From positions 558,001 to 622,000 of the forward strand of contig JADKAQ010000002.1 in NCBI GenBank assembly GCA_016719105.1: 64,000 nucleotides of DNA, read 5' to 3'. This document shows positions 52,594-60,748 of this stretch, piece after piece (position 1 is the first letter of the stretch; every line of letters begins with the position of its first letter). Origin of the DNA: Gemmatimonadota bacterium (GTDB lineage: Bacteria; Gemmatimonadota; Gemmatimonadetes; Gemmatimonadales; Gemmatimonadaceae). The position numbers and the translations under genes were made by a program. The notes beneath the pieces are model-generated. The model was not told the DNA's origin and ran no database searches. It saw only the letters and a list, made by a program, of their open reading frames with translations.

Positions 52594-53358
52594 ATGGCTG
52601 AGAACGAGACAACTGGTTCTGCGACCGGCGGGTCGCGCCCTGCAGGTGGCGGTGGTGGTCGCGGCGGACGCGGCGGCCCCGGCGGCGGTCGTGGTGGCCG
52701 CGGCGGCGGCGGCGCGGGCCGTGGCGCTCCCGGAGGGGGCGGCGCTGGACGCGGACGTGAAGGGGGCCCGGGTGGCGGCGGTCGCGATGGCGGCCGTGGC
52801 CCGCGTGGCGGCGGCGAGCAGCAGGCGCGTGGTGGGGAAGGCGCGTCGGATCTCGTCGAGAACGTGGTCGCGATCAATCGCGTCGCGAAGGTCGTGAAGG
52901 GTGGTCGTCGCTTCTCCTTCAACGCGCTGGTCGCCGTCGGCGACGGGCAGGGGAAGGTGGGCTTCGCGACGGGGAAGGCGAACGAAGTGTCCGAGGCGGT
53001 CCGCAAGGCCGTCGAGGGGGCGCGTCGCAAGATGGTCTCCGTCCCGCTGACCGGATCGACGATCCCGCACGAGGTGGTCGGCCAGCACGGGGCCGGTCGC
53101 GTGTTGATGAAGCCTGCGGCGCCTGGCGCCGGGGTGATTGCCGGTGGAGCGGTGCGCGCCGTGATGGAGTGCGCCGGGATCACCGACATCCTGACGAAGT
53201 CGTTAGGCTCGACGAACCCGCACAACATGGTGCGCGCGGCGTTCGACGGCCTCATGCAGCTCACGACGGTCGAGCAGATTGCGCGCGAGCGCGGCGTCGA
53301 GTCGTCGGCGATCGGCTACCGGTCGCGTCACAAGGGGAAGGAGGTCTCCCATGCCTAG
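52594..53358 (+). CDS. rpsE: 30S ribosomal protein S5 with RGG-rich N-terminal extension
   Basis: The S5 core starts near residue 85 (VENVVAINRVAKVVKGGRRFSF, TGKANEVSEAVRKAVEGARR, GGAVRAVMECAGITDILTKS). Before it is a low-complexity extension of roughly 75 residues, almost only Gly and Arg with repeated RGG/GRGG units plus Pro and Ala. Total length is 254 against about 166 in E. coli. S5 lies at the mRNA entry channel. RGG tracts bind RNA in other proteins, so the arm may contact mRNA or rRNA. The extension is in frame from ATG 52594, 3 bases after rplR. Confidence 0.95.
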   Translation: MAENETTGSATGGSRPAGGGGGRGGRGGPGGGRGGRGGGGAGRGAPGGGGAGRGREGGPGGGGRDGGRGPRGGGEQQARGGEGASDLVENVVAINRVAKVVKGGRRFSFNALVAVGDGQGKVGFATGKANEVSEAVRKAVEGARRKMVSVPLTGSTIPHEVVGQHGAGRVLMKPAAPGAGVIAGGAVRAVMECAGITDILTKSLGSTNPHNMVRAAFDGLMQLTTVEQIARERGVESSAIGYRSRHKGKEVSHA

Positions 53359-53605
53359 GACATTCGTGTGGCACCCGACGCGTGGCCCCAAGGTCACGCC
53401 GAAGGACGTAGCCCCGACCGGCGGCAAGGTCCAGATCACGCAGGTCAAGAGTGGGATCGGACACAGCGAGACGATGCGCCTGACGCTTCGCGCGCTGGGT
53501 CTCCGGCACCACCAGAGCTCCGTCATTCAGCAGGATACGGCCGCGCTTCGCGGCGCGATCAAGAAGGTGCGGCACCTGGTCAAGGTGACGCCAGTTAAGG
53601 AGTGA
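53351..53605 (+). CDS. rpmD: 50S ribosomal protein L30
   Basis: The L30 fold is visible (VQITQVKSGIGHSETMRLTLRALGL, then VRHLVKVTPVKE). The 84 residues include an N-terminal extension of about 25 residues (MPRTFVWHPTRGPKVTPKD) relative to the 59-residue standard. ATG 53351 overlaps the last codons of rpsE; a longer upstream frame is a shadow. Confidence 0.92.
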   Translation: MPRTFVWHPTRGPKVTPKDVAPTGGKVQITQVKSGIGHSETMRLTLRALGLRHHQSSVIQQDTAALRGAIKKVRHLVKVTPVKE

Positions 53606-53609
53606 GACT

Positions 53610-54077
53610 GTGGCGACCCAGGAAAAGATCGGGCTGCATAACCTCTCGCCGGCACCGGGTTCCCACCGGAACCGGAAGCGCCTCGGGCGCGGCCCCGGCT
53701 CCGGCCAGGGGAAGACGGCGGGCAAGGGACATAAGGGAAGCATGGCGCGCGCGGGGCACGGTGGCCCGGGCGGCGGCAAGCCGGGGTTCGAGGGCGGGCA
53801 GATGCCGCTCACGCGCCGGATTCCGAAGCGCGGCTTCAACAATGACCGTTTCCGCGTGGAGCACCAGGTGGTGCGCCTCGCCGACCTCGCGAAGGTCGAC
53901 GGGAACGACGTGACGCGCGAGTCGCTCGCCAAGGCCGGGCTGATCAAGCTCAGCAAGGGTCCGGCGAAGCTCCTGGCGACCGGCGAGGTGCCGGGTGCCT
54001 ACACCGTGCGCGGCATCAAGGTCAGCGGCAGCGCGCGAGAGAAGATCGCCGCGGCCGGTGGCCGCATCGAGGAGTAA
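53610..54077 (+). CDS. rplO: 50S ribosomal protein L15
   Basis: This 155-residue protein has the family N-terminus LHNLSPAPGSHRNRKRLGRG and GQGKTAGKGHKGSMAR, with the C-terminal KVSGSAREKIAAAGGRIEE. The GTG start at 53610 is preceded by TTAAGGAGTGA. secY starts on the base after its stop, an unusually tight junction. Confidence 0.96.
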   Translation: MATQEKIGLHNLSPAPGSHRNRKRLGRGPGSGQGKTAGKGHKGSMARAGHGGPGGGKPGFEGGQMPLTRRIPKRGFNNDRFRVEHQVVRLADLAKVDGNDVTRESLAKAGLIKLSKGPAKLLATGEVPGAYTVRGIKVSGSAREKIAAAGGRIEE

Positions 54078-55409
54078 ATGGCCCAGCCTAATCCGGCCCA
54101 GGCGCTCGCGAACATTCGCAACACGCCGGAGCTCTGGGAGAAGATCGTCTTCACGTTCCTCTGCCTGGCGCTGTACCGGGTCGGGGCGCACGTCACCGTT
54201 CCCGGCGTCGACGTCATCGCACTGACCGACTTCTTCGCCAATCAGGGATCGGGCGGGCTCCTCGGGCTCTATGACCTGTTCGTGGGCGGTGGCCTGTCGC
54301 GTGCGACGGTCTTCGCCCTCGGCATCATGCCCTACATCTCGTCGTCCATCTTCGTGCAGATCGCCGGGGCGGTGATCCCGACGGTCGACAAGATGCAGAA
54401 GGACGAGGAAGGGCGGAAAAAGCTGACGCAGTGGACGCGCTACGGCACCGTCGTCCTCGCCATCGTGCAGGCGTGGGGCTTCGCGTTGTTCACCGAGTCG
54501 TTGCAGCAGGCGGTGGCCAACCCCGGCTTCGGGTTCCGCGTGCAAACGGCGTTGTTCCTGACGACCGGCGCGGTCTTCGTGATGTGGCTGGGCGAGCAGA
54601 TCACGGAACGCGGCCTCGGCAACGGGGCGTCGCTCCTCATCTTCTTCTCGATCGTCGAGCGTTTCTGGCCGGGGATCGTGCAGACGTTCAAGTTCGTCGG
54701 CACCGGGGCAGTTGGCCCGTTCTCGCTCGCGATCCTGGGCGTGGTGATGGCCGCGGTGGTGGCGGGTGTCGTCTCGATCACGCTGGCGGCTCGTCGCGTC
54801 CTCATCCAGATCCCGCAGCGCACCATGGCTCGCGGGCGCATGCGTGAGGCCGCCCGCAACTTCATCCCGCTGCGCATCAACTCGTCGGGCGTGATGCCGA
54901 TCGTCTTCGCGCAGTCGGTGATCGTGGTGCCGGGCGCCATCGCGCAGTTCTCGGGGAACCCCGCCGCGCAGCGCGTGGCGGAGCTGTTCACGCCGGGGAC
55001 GTGGCTCTATCTCGCCACGTCGGCGATCCTGATCCTCTTCTTCACGTACTTCTACACGTCGATCATCTTCAACCCGATCGACCTGGCCGAGAACCTGAAG
55101 AAGCAGGGCGGCTTCATCCCGGGCGTGAAGCCGGGGGCGAAGACGGCGGAGTACATCGATGGCGTCGTCTCGCGCATCACCCTTCCGGGTGCGCTGTTCC
55201 TGACGGCCATCGCGCTCCTCCCCGTGGTCATCGCGAAGTGGATCAACGTGCCGTTCCAGTTCGGCGGCACCTCGCTCCTCATCGTGGTCGGCGTTGCGCT
55301 CGATACGATGTCGCAGATGCAGCAGCACCTCCTGCTGCGGAAGTACGACGGCTTCATGAAGAAGGGGCGCGTTCGCTTCCGCGGTCGGCAGGCGACTGGC
55401 GGGTTCTGA
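54078..55409 (+). CDS. secY: Preprotein translocase subunit SecY
   Basis: This 443-residue channel protein has ten transmembrane helices. Conserved segments are FALGIMPYISSSIFVQ, YGTVVLAIVQAWGFALF, ERGLGNGASLLIF and LKKQGGFIPGVKPG in the large C5-type loop region. It begins directly after the rplO stop and contacts SecE (12672-12899). The 155-base gap to adk contains no obvious gene. Confidence 0.97.
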   Translation: MAQPNPAQALANIRNTPELWEKIVFTFLCLALYRVGAHVTVPGVDVIALTDFFANQGSGGLLGLYDLFVGGGLSRATVFALGIMPYISSSIFVQIAGAVIPTVDKMQKDEEGRKKLTQWTRYGTVVLAIVQAWGFALFTESLQQAVANPGFGFRVQTALFLTTGAVFVMWLGEQITERGLGNGASLLIFFSIVERFWPGIVQTFKFVGTGAVGPFSLAILGVVMAAVVAGVVSITLAARRVLIQIPQRTMARGRMREAARNFIPLRINSSGVMPIVFAQSVIVVPGAIAQFSGNPAAQRVAELFTPGTWLYLATSAILILFFTYFYTSIIFNPIDLAENLKKQGGFIPGVKPGAKTAEYIDGVVSRITLPGALFLTAIALLPVVIAKWINVPFQFGGTSLLIVVGVALDTMSQMQQHLLLRKYDGFMKKGRVRFRGRQATGGF

Positions 55410-55564
55410 TCCGCACGGCGTGCGCCCGATGTGGCGCGCGGCTTGAGACGATGGCCCAAAGTTCGCATGACCCGGCGGTGCGCCTCGCGTTCGCCGGGTC
55501 GTGTGTTCCACACCTCGATCGTTCCGTCACGTGTTGACGATTCACCTCACGACGTAGCCGTCCG

Positions 55565-56212
55565 ATGATCATCGTCCTGCTGGGTCCCCCTGGCGCCGGC
55601 AAAGGCACGCAGGGAGAACGACTCGCCGAGCAACTCGGCATTCCGAAGCTCGCGACCGGCGATGTCCTGCGGGCGGCGGTGCGTGAAGGGACGCCGCTGG
55701 GCCTGGCGGCGAAGGCCGCGATGGATCGCGGAGATTTGGTGCCGGACGACGTGATCCTGGGGATCATGAAGGAGGCCCTAGCGTCGCCGACGGCGGCCAA
55801 GGGGGTCATCCTGGACGGCGTCGTGCGCACGACCCCGCAGGCCGAGGGACTGGCGCGCGTGCTCGAGGAACTGGGGCGCCCGCTGGACGCGGTCCTCGTG
55901 GTCGAGGCGCCTGACGAGGCGATCGTGGCGCGCCTGAGTTCGCGCACCGTGTGCGACGTGTGCCAGCGCCCGTTCACCGGCCGCGAGCCGGGCGAGCGGT
56001 GCAACATCGACGGACATCAGCCCGAAGGGACGCTGGTGCGGCGCAAGGACGACGAGCCCGAGGCCGTTCGCAACCGGCTCGCGGTGTACCAGCGCCAGAC
56101 GGCACCGGTCATCGACTGGTATCGCACCCATGGGGCGCCGCTGCGCTTCGTGGATGGGATGGGGACGCTCGACGAGGTCCTGGGGCGCATCCGAGTCTCG
56201 TTAGGGATCTGA
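55565..56212 (+). CDS. adk: Adenylate kinase
   Basis: This 215-residue enzyme interconverts ATP + AMP and 2 ADP. The P-loop is GPPGAGKGTQGERLA near residue 8. The AMP-binding segment LATGDVLRAAV and the LID (TVCDVCQRPFTGREPGERC, with three Cys and a later Asp) suggest a zinc-stabilised LID. The start is ATG 55565. map follows 3 bases later with GTG, the classical secY-adk-map order. Confidence 0.97.
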   Translation: MIIVLLGPPGAGKGTQGERLAEQLGIPKLATGDVLRAAVREGTPLGLAAKAAMDRGDLVPDDVILGIMKEALASPTAAKGVILDGVVRTTPQAEGLARVLEELGRPLDAVLVVEAPDEAIVARLSSRTVCDVCQRPFTGREPGERCNIDGHQPEGTLVRRKDDEPEAVRNRLAVYQRQTAPVIDWYRTHGAPLRFVDGMGTLDEVLGRIRVSLGI

Positions 56213-56215
56213 ACC

Positions 56216-56974
56216 GTGGTACACCTCAAGTCGTCGCGCGAGATCGAGATCATGGCGCGGGGCGGGCAGCTGCTGGCCCGCACGCTGGAACTGCTCAAGA
56301 GCCGCGTGCGTCCGGGGATCAGCACCAAGGAGCTGGACACGATTGCGGACGAGTTCATCCGCAGCCAGCCGGGGGCGAGTGCGGCATTCAAGGGGCTGTA
56401 CGGCTTTCCGGGTTCGGTGTGCATCTCGATCAACGAGGAGATCGTGCACGGCATCCCCTCGGCCAAGCGCATCCTCAAGGAGGGTGACATCGTGTCGCTC
56501 GACTTCGGGGTGAAGCTCGAGGGGTACTTCACCGACGCGGCCATCACGGTCCCGGTGGGGGAGATCACGGCGCAGGACCAGACGCTCCTCGCGGTGACCC
56601 AGGAGGCCCTAGCGGCCGGGATCGCGGCGGCTCGCGTGGGGAACCACATCGGCGACATCGGCGCGGCAATCTCGGGGGTCGTGCGGCCCGCGGGGTTCAC
56701 GACGGCGGACGACCTGGTGGGGCACTATGTCGGCACCAAGCCGCATGGCGATCCGCAGGTCCCAAACTTCGGAAAGCCAAAGCGCGGCGCGCGGCTGCTG
56801 GCGGGGCTCACGATCGCGATCGAGCCGATGGTGAACGTGGGAGCGTCGCCCATTCGTACGCTCTCCGACCGGTGGACGGTGGTGACGGCCGACGGATCGC
56901 GCTCGGCGCACTTCGAGCACACCATCGCGATCCTCGACGAGGGGCCGCGGATCCTGACCTCGCTGGTCGCGTAG
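56216..56974 (+). CDS. map: Methionine aminopeptidase type I
   Basis: This 252-residue enzyme removes the initiator Met. The metal ligands are visible: DFGVKLEGYFTDAAITVPVG (two Asp), VGHYVGTKPHGDP (His) and AIEPMVNVG and FEHTIAI (two Glu). The short N-terminus (VHLKSSREIEIMARGGQLLA) marks the type Ia form. The GTG at 56216 is the likely start. It is the last gene of this ribosomal cluster; infA, rpmJ and the alpha operon do not follow. Confidence 0.96.
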   Translation: MVHLKSSREIEIMARGGQLLARTLELLKSRVRPGISTKELDTIADEFIRSQPGASAAFKGLYGFPGSVCISINEEIVHGIPSAKRILKEGDIVSLDFGVKLEGYFTDAAITVPVGEITAQDQTLLAVTQEALAAGIAAARVGNHIGDIGAAISGVVRPAGFTTADDLVGHYVGTKPHGDPQVPNFGKPKRGARLLAGLTIAIEPMVNVGASPIRTLSDRWTVVTADGSRSAHFEHTIAILDEGPRILTSLVA

Positions 56975-56992
56975 CGCGCGACGGCGAGCAGC

Positions 56993-57030
56993 ACGAAGGG
57001 CCGGCCGCGAACGCGCGGCCGGCCCTTCGT
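56993..57030 (+). terminator. Bidirectional hairpin between map and ftcD
   Basis: A perfect 17-bp stem (56993-57009 with 57014-57030, core GAAGGGCCGGCCGCG) has loop AACG. It lies between two convergent genes, 19 bases after map and 23 from the ftcD stop, so it can end both transcripts. No T-run follows on either strand. Confidence 0.75.
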
Positions 57031-57052
57031 CGCAACGGGGGCTCGACGATCG

Positions 57053-58576
57053 TCAGGCGCCGATCGCCGATTCCACCACGCTGGTCGCCGCGTCGGCGCT
57101 GGCGCGTGCGCTCTCCAGCAGGGCGCGCGATTCCTCGAGGAGTCGTGCGCCGATCGATCGGTCGCTCAACGAGGCGACGTTGATGCGCACGTTGTACACG
57201 GCGCCGCGGCATGCCGCTTCGGCGAGCAGTGCGGCGACGCCGGCGTCGGAGGCGCAGTTGGTGTTGCCGTGGCGGGCCGCGCGCTGGGCGAGGTCGGCGA
57301 CCGCGGCACAGGCGCGCGCGGTCTCGAGCGGGACCTGGGCGGCGCCGAGCAGGGCGTGGTCGATGGCAACGGTCCGCTCGGCGGCCTGCTCCTCGGTGTC
57401 CTTCGGGAGCGTGTACGCCTTCATCACGTCGCCATACGCCGCCGCGTCGCGCGCGACGAGGGCGGCGAGGGTGCTGCCGAGGGCGGCGGCTTCCAGGGCC
57501 AACGCCTTCATGTCGTCCTCAACGGCGGCGTACTTTTTCCGGCCGATGGTCAGGCCGGCGACCATCTGGGCGAGCGACGCGCCTAACGCCCCGACGTGTG
57601 CGGCCACCGAGCCACCACCGGGGGCCGGCGTGGGGGCGGCGACGCTGGCGACGAAGCCGCTGAGGGTCTCGCCGCCGGCGATGGCCGCGCGCACCTTGCG
57701 TTCGAGGACGAGCTCGGGGGAGAAGCCGCGCAGTTGCAGGTGGCGGGCCGCGGTGTCGAAGAGCGCGCGTTCGGGGACGAGGCCGACGATCTCCGACCAG
57801 GTGGGCGACACGCCCTGCGCCTGGGCCTCCAGCTTGACCATGTCGAAGGCGCGGTAGAGGGGGGTCTTCTCGATGTCGACGAGGTTCATCGAGACCTGTG
57901 CCTGTCCGTCGACCTCGAGACCGAGCCCCTTCACGTAGCGCAGCCCGCCTGACGAGTGCCGGAGCGCCTTGGCGACGTCCTTGGCGACCTGGAGGTTCTC
58001 CCGTGGCCCGAGGTAGACGTTGTAGGCGACCAGGAAGGGGCGGGCGCCGATGGCCGTGGCTCCGGCGGTCGGGTGGATGACGGCTTCGCCGAAGTCGGGG
58101 CGACGGGCGGGGTTGGTGGCGATCTCATCGCGCAGCCCCTCGAACTCACCGCGCCGGACGTCGGCGAGGTTCTCACGCGTCGGCGTCGTCGCGGCGCGCT
58201 CGTAGAGGTACACCGGGATGCGCAGCTCGGCGGCGGCGCGGGCGCCTAACGCACGGGCGAGGGCGATGCAGTCGTCCATCGTCGCCCCCTCGAGCGGGAT
58301 GAAGGGGACGACGTCGGTGGCGCCGATTCGTGGATGCTCGCCCTGGTGGGCGGTGAGGTCGATGTGGGCGGCCGCGGTGCGCATGCCGGCGAAGGCGGCG
58401 TCGACGGCGTGCTCGTGCGGGGCGACGAAGGTGACGACGGTGCGGTTGTGCGAGGCGTCGCTGGAGACGTCGAGGACGACGACCCCCTCGACGCCGGCGA
58501 TGGCGTCACGAATGGCGGCGATGACTTCGGGGCGGCGCCCCTCGGAGAAGTTGGGGACGCACTCGACGAGCTTCAT
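57053..58576 (-). CDS. ftcD: Bifunctional glutamate formiminotransferase / formimidoyl-THF cyclodeaminase
   Basis: This 507-residue protein has the formiminotransferase N-terminal domain first (MKLVECVPNFSEGRRPEVI, GEHPRIGATDVVPFIPL). The middle part follows (VAYNVYLGPRENLQVAK, SMNLVDIEKTPLYRA). From about residue 310 comes the cyclodeaminase domain (APTPAPGGGSVAAHVGALGASLAQMV). It channels one-carbon units from formiminoglutamate in histidine breakdown to tetrahydrofolate. I chose the ATG at 58576; upstream codons in frame are translated repeats. No hut genes lie nearby. Confidence 0.93.
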   Translation of the reverse strand: MKLVECVPNFSEGRRPEVIAAIRDAIAGVEGVVVLDVSSDASHNRTVVTFVAPHEHAVDAAFAGMRTAAAHIDLTAHQGEHPRIGATDVVPFIPLEGATMDDCIALARALGARAAAELRIPVYLYERAATTPTRENLADVRRGEFEGLRDEIATNPARRPDFGEAVIHPTAGATAIGARPFLVAYNVYLGPRENLQVAKDVAKALRHSSGGLRYVKGLGLEVDGQAQVSMNLVDIEKTPLYRAFDMVKLEAQAQGVSPTWSEIVGLVPERALFDTAARHLQLRGFSPELVLERKVRAAIAGGETLSGFVASVAAPTPAPGGGSVAAHVGALGASLAQMVAGLTIGRKKYAAVEDDMKALALEAAALGSTLAALVARDAAAYGDVMKAYTLPKDTEEQAAERTVAIDHALLGAAQVPLETARACAAVADLAQRAARHGNTNCASDAGVAALLAEAACRGAVYNVRINVASLSDRSIGARLLEESRALLESARASADAATSVVESAIGA

Positions 58577-58590
58577 GGGACGGAGGATCG

Positions 58591-58638
58591 GAAGACGAGA
58601 AGACGAGAAGACGAGAAGACGAGAAGACGAGAAGACGA
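58591..58638 (+). repeat. Six perfect GAAGACGA octamers upstream of ftcD
   Basis: Six exact tandem copies of GAAGACGA (58591-58638) lie 15 bases upstream of the minus-strand ftcD start. On the ftcD strand they read TCGTCTTC and sit in its 5' leader. The copy number may vary between strains by slippage. Confidence 0.85.
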
Positions 58639-58924
58639 GAGGAGTGGAACTCGAGATGAGGAGACTACCGGTCGCCGGCGCGACGCGGGCAGGCGACGAC
58701 GCGGCGACCATGCGGCGACGACGCGAGGCGATCGGGCGACGACGCCGGGAGGGGCGTGGGGGGCCCCCCCGAGCAGAAGATGCGCGCGCGTCTCACGCTT
58801 TGCATCACCATTTCCGCGCTCCCCGCATCAATTCACCGCGCGGGGTCGCGACGTCGCGCCATGTCGCCGACGTCGCCGCACGCGCCGGCGGCGCGCGACA
58901 AGACTCACCTCGCCACTCCCCGCC
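58639..58924 (+). other. 286-base spacer with no recognisable gene
   Basis: The span between the octamer array and the phosphatase stop is rich in CGACG and GGCGACG repeats. I see no supported coding region, tRNA or strong hairpin in it. Together with the repeat it makes a 348-base gene-free gap. Confidence 0.5.
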
Positions 58925-59749
58925 CTAGCCTCCCGCCCCCTCCCCACGCAGCTGCGCCAGCAACCAGTCGTGCATGATGCCGTTGCTCGCCACCACCGAC
59001 GTATGCGCCGGCTGGATGTCGCGCCCCGCCACATCGGTGACCCGCCCCCCGGCCTCCCGCACCAGCAGGATCCCCGCGGCGATGTCCCACGGGGCGAGCG
59101 ACAGCTCCCAGAAGCCGTCGAAGCTGCCGGACGCGACGTGCGCCAGGTCGAGCGCGGCCGACCCCGCGCGCCGCACCCCCGAGGTCTGCGAAATCACGCG
59201 CCCGAGTTGGGCCAGATACGGCTCGATCTCGTCGGCTTTCTTGAACGGGAATCCCGTCGCGAAGAGCGCGCGCAGTGGGGCGTCGGTCGCGGCGACCGAG
59301 AGCCGCTCACCATCACGAAAGGCACCGCCCCCCGACGTCGCAGAGTAGGTGGTGCCGAGCGGGATCTGGACCACCACGCCGACAGTGAGTTCGCCTCCGA
59401 CCATGGCGCCGATGGATACGGCGTACTCGGGATAGCCGTGCAGGAAGTTGGTGGTGCCGTCGAGTGGATCGACGACGAAGACGATCCCATCGGTCGACGC
59501 GGCTCCCGGCGTGAGCTCTTCGCCCAGGACGAGCGCATCGGGGATGCGGTCGAGCAGGTACTCCCCGATGCGAGCCTCGGCGCCGAGGTCGACCTCACTC
59601 ACGAAGTCGGCGCGCGACTTCACCTGCCAGTCGATCGCTGCGAGGTCACCGGTGCGCGAACGCACGAAGTCCGCGCCGAGTCGGGCGGCGGTGATGGCGG
59701 CGTCGAGCAGCTGCGCCTGCAGTGCGGTGTCGTGTCGTTGCGACGGCAA
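58925..59749 (-). CDS. Inositol-monophosphatase-family protein (SuhB-like)
   Basis: This 274-residue Mg-dependent phosphatase has GEELTPG (metal Glu), DPLDGTTNFLHGYPEYAVSI (metal site motif A) and APWDIAAGILLVREAGG (motif B). Specificity for myo-inositol-1-phosphate, histidinol phosphate or another sugar phosphate cannot be told. A TTG start at 59749 is inferred because AAGGGGG lies 6 bases before it and no ATG/GTG fits. The start lies only 24 bases from the divergent trpS ATG. Confidence 0.82.
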   Translation of the reverse strand: MPSQRHDTALQAQLLDAAITAARLGADFVRSRTGDLAAIDWQVKSRADFVSEVDLGAEARIGEYLLDRIPDALVLGEELTPGAASTDGIVFVVDPLDGTTNFLHGYPEYAVSIGAMVGGELTVGVVVQIPLGTTYSATSGGGAFRDGERLSVAATDAPLRALFATGFPFKKADEIEPYLAQLGRVISQTSGVRRAGSAALDLAHVASGSFDGFWELSLAPWDIAAGILLVREAGGRVTDVAGRDIQPAHTSVVASNGIMHDWLLAQLRGEGAGG

Positions 59750-59773
59750 AGTCGGCCCCCTTAAGTTGCTCCG

Positions 59774-60748
59774 ATGCCAAGAATCTTTAGCGGAATCCAG
59801 CCGTCCGGGGAACTGCACATCGGGAATTATCTCGGTGCGGTGAAGAACTGGGTCGCGTTGCAGCGCGAGTTCGAGTCGTTCATCTGCATCGTGAACTACC
59901 ACGCGATCACCCAGCCGTTCGTCCCGTCCGAGCTGGTGAAGCGCACGCACGAGATGGCGGTGTCGCTGCTCGCGGCCGGGATCGATCCGTCGACGGCGAC
60001 GCTCTTCGTCCAGTCGGCGGTCCCTGAGCATACCGAGTTGGCGTGGGCGTTCAATGCCATCACCCCGCTGGGCGAGTTGGAGCGACAGACGCAGTTCAAG
60101 GACAAGGCGTCGCGCCAGGAGAGCGTGGTGGCCGGCATCCTGAACTACCCCGTCCTGCAGGCCGCCGACATCCTCCTCTATCACGCCGACATCGTTCCCG
60201 TGGGCGAGGACCAGATTCAGCACCTCGAGCTGTCGCGCGAGATCGCCCGTCGCTGGAATGCGCGCTTCGAAGAGGGGTACTTCCCGGAACCGCAGCCGCG
60301 CCTCACCCCTACCCGTCGCATCCTCGGGCTCGACGGGCAAGCCAAGATGTCGAAGTCGCTGGGGAACACCGTCGCCCTCCTCGAGTCGCCGGCCGCGATC
60401 TGGGACAAGCTCCGGCCGGCGGTCACCGACCCGGCACGCGTGCGGAAGACCGACCCGGGCAACCCCGACGTCTGCAACATCTACTCGCTGCACAAGGCGT
60501 TTAGCCCCGAGGCGACGCAGCAGGAGGCGGCGTCGCAGTGCCGCAGCGCCGGCTGGGGGTGCATCGACTGCAAGAAGGTGCTGGCGGCGTCGATGGAGGT
60601 TGAGCTCGTGCCGATCCGTGCGCGGGCGGCGGAGCTGGCGGCCACGCCGTCGCTGGTGACCGACGCGTTAGGCGACGGGGCGGCGCGCGCCCGCACGGTG
60701 GCGCGCGCGACGATGGCCGAGGTGCGGGAGCGCATGGGGCTGGCATGA
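59774..60748 (+). CDS. trpS: Tryptophanyl-tRNA synthetase
   Basis: This 324-residue class I synthetase begins MPRIFSGIQPSGELHIGNYL (HIGH-type HIGN) and has AKMSKSLGN near residue 195 (KMSKS). Length is normal. The ATG is 24 bases from the divergent phosphatase start, so its promoter must overlap that gene. It ends with a 4-base overlap into the dehydrogenase gene. Confidence 0.97.
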   Translation: MPRIFSGIQPSGELHIGNYLGAVKNWVALQREFESFICIVNYHAITQPFVPSELVKRTHEMAVSLLAAGIDPSTATLFVQSAVPEHTELAWAFNAITPLGELERQTQFKDKASRQESVVAGILNYPVLQAADILLYHADIVPVGEDQIQHLELSREIARRWNARFEEGYFPEPQPRLTPTRRILGLDGQAKMSKSLGNTVALLESPAAIWDKLRPAVTDPARVRKTDPGNPDVCNIYSLHKAFSPEATQQEAASQCRSAGWGCIDCKKVLAASMEVELVPIRARAAELAATPSLVTDALGDGAARARTVARATMAEVRERMGLA

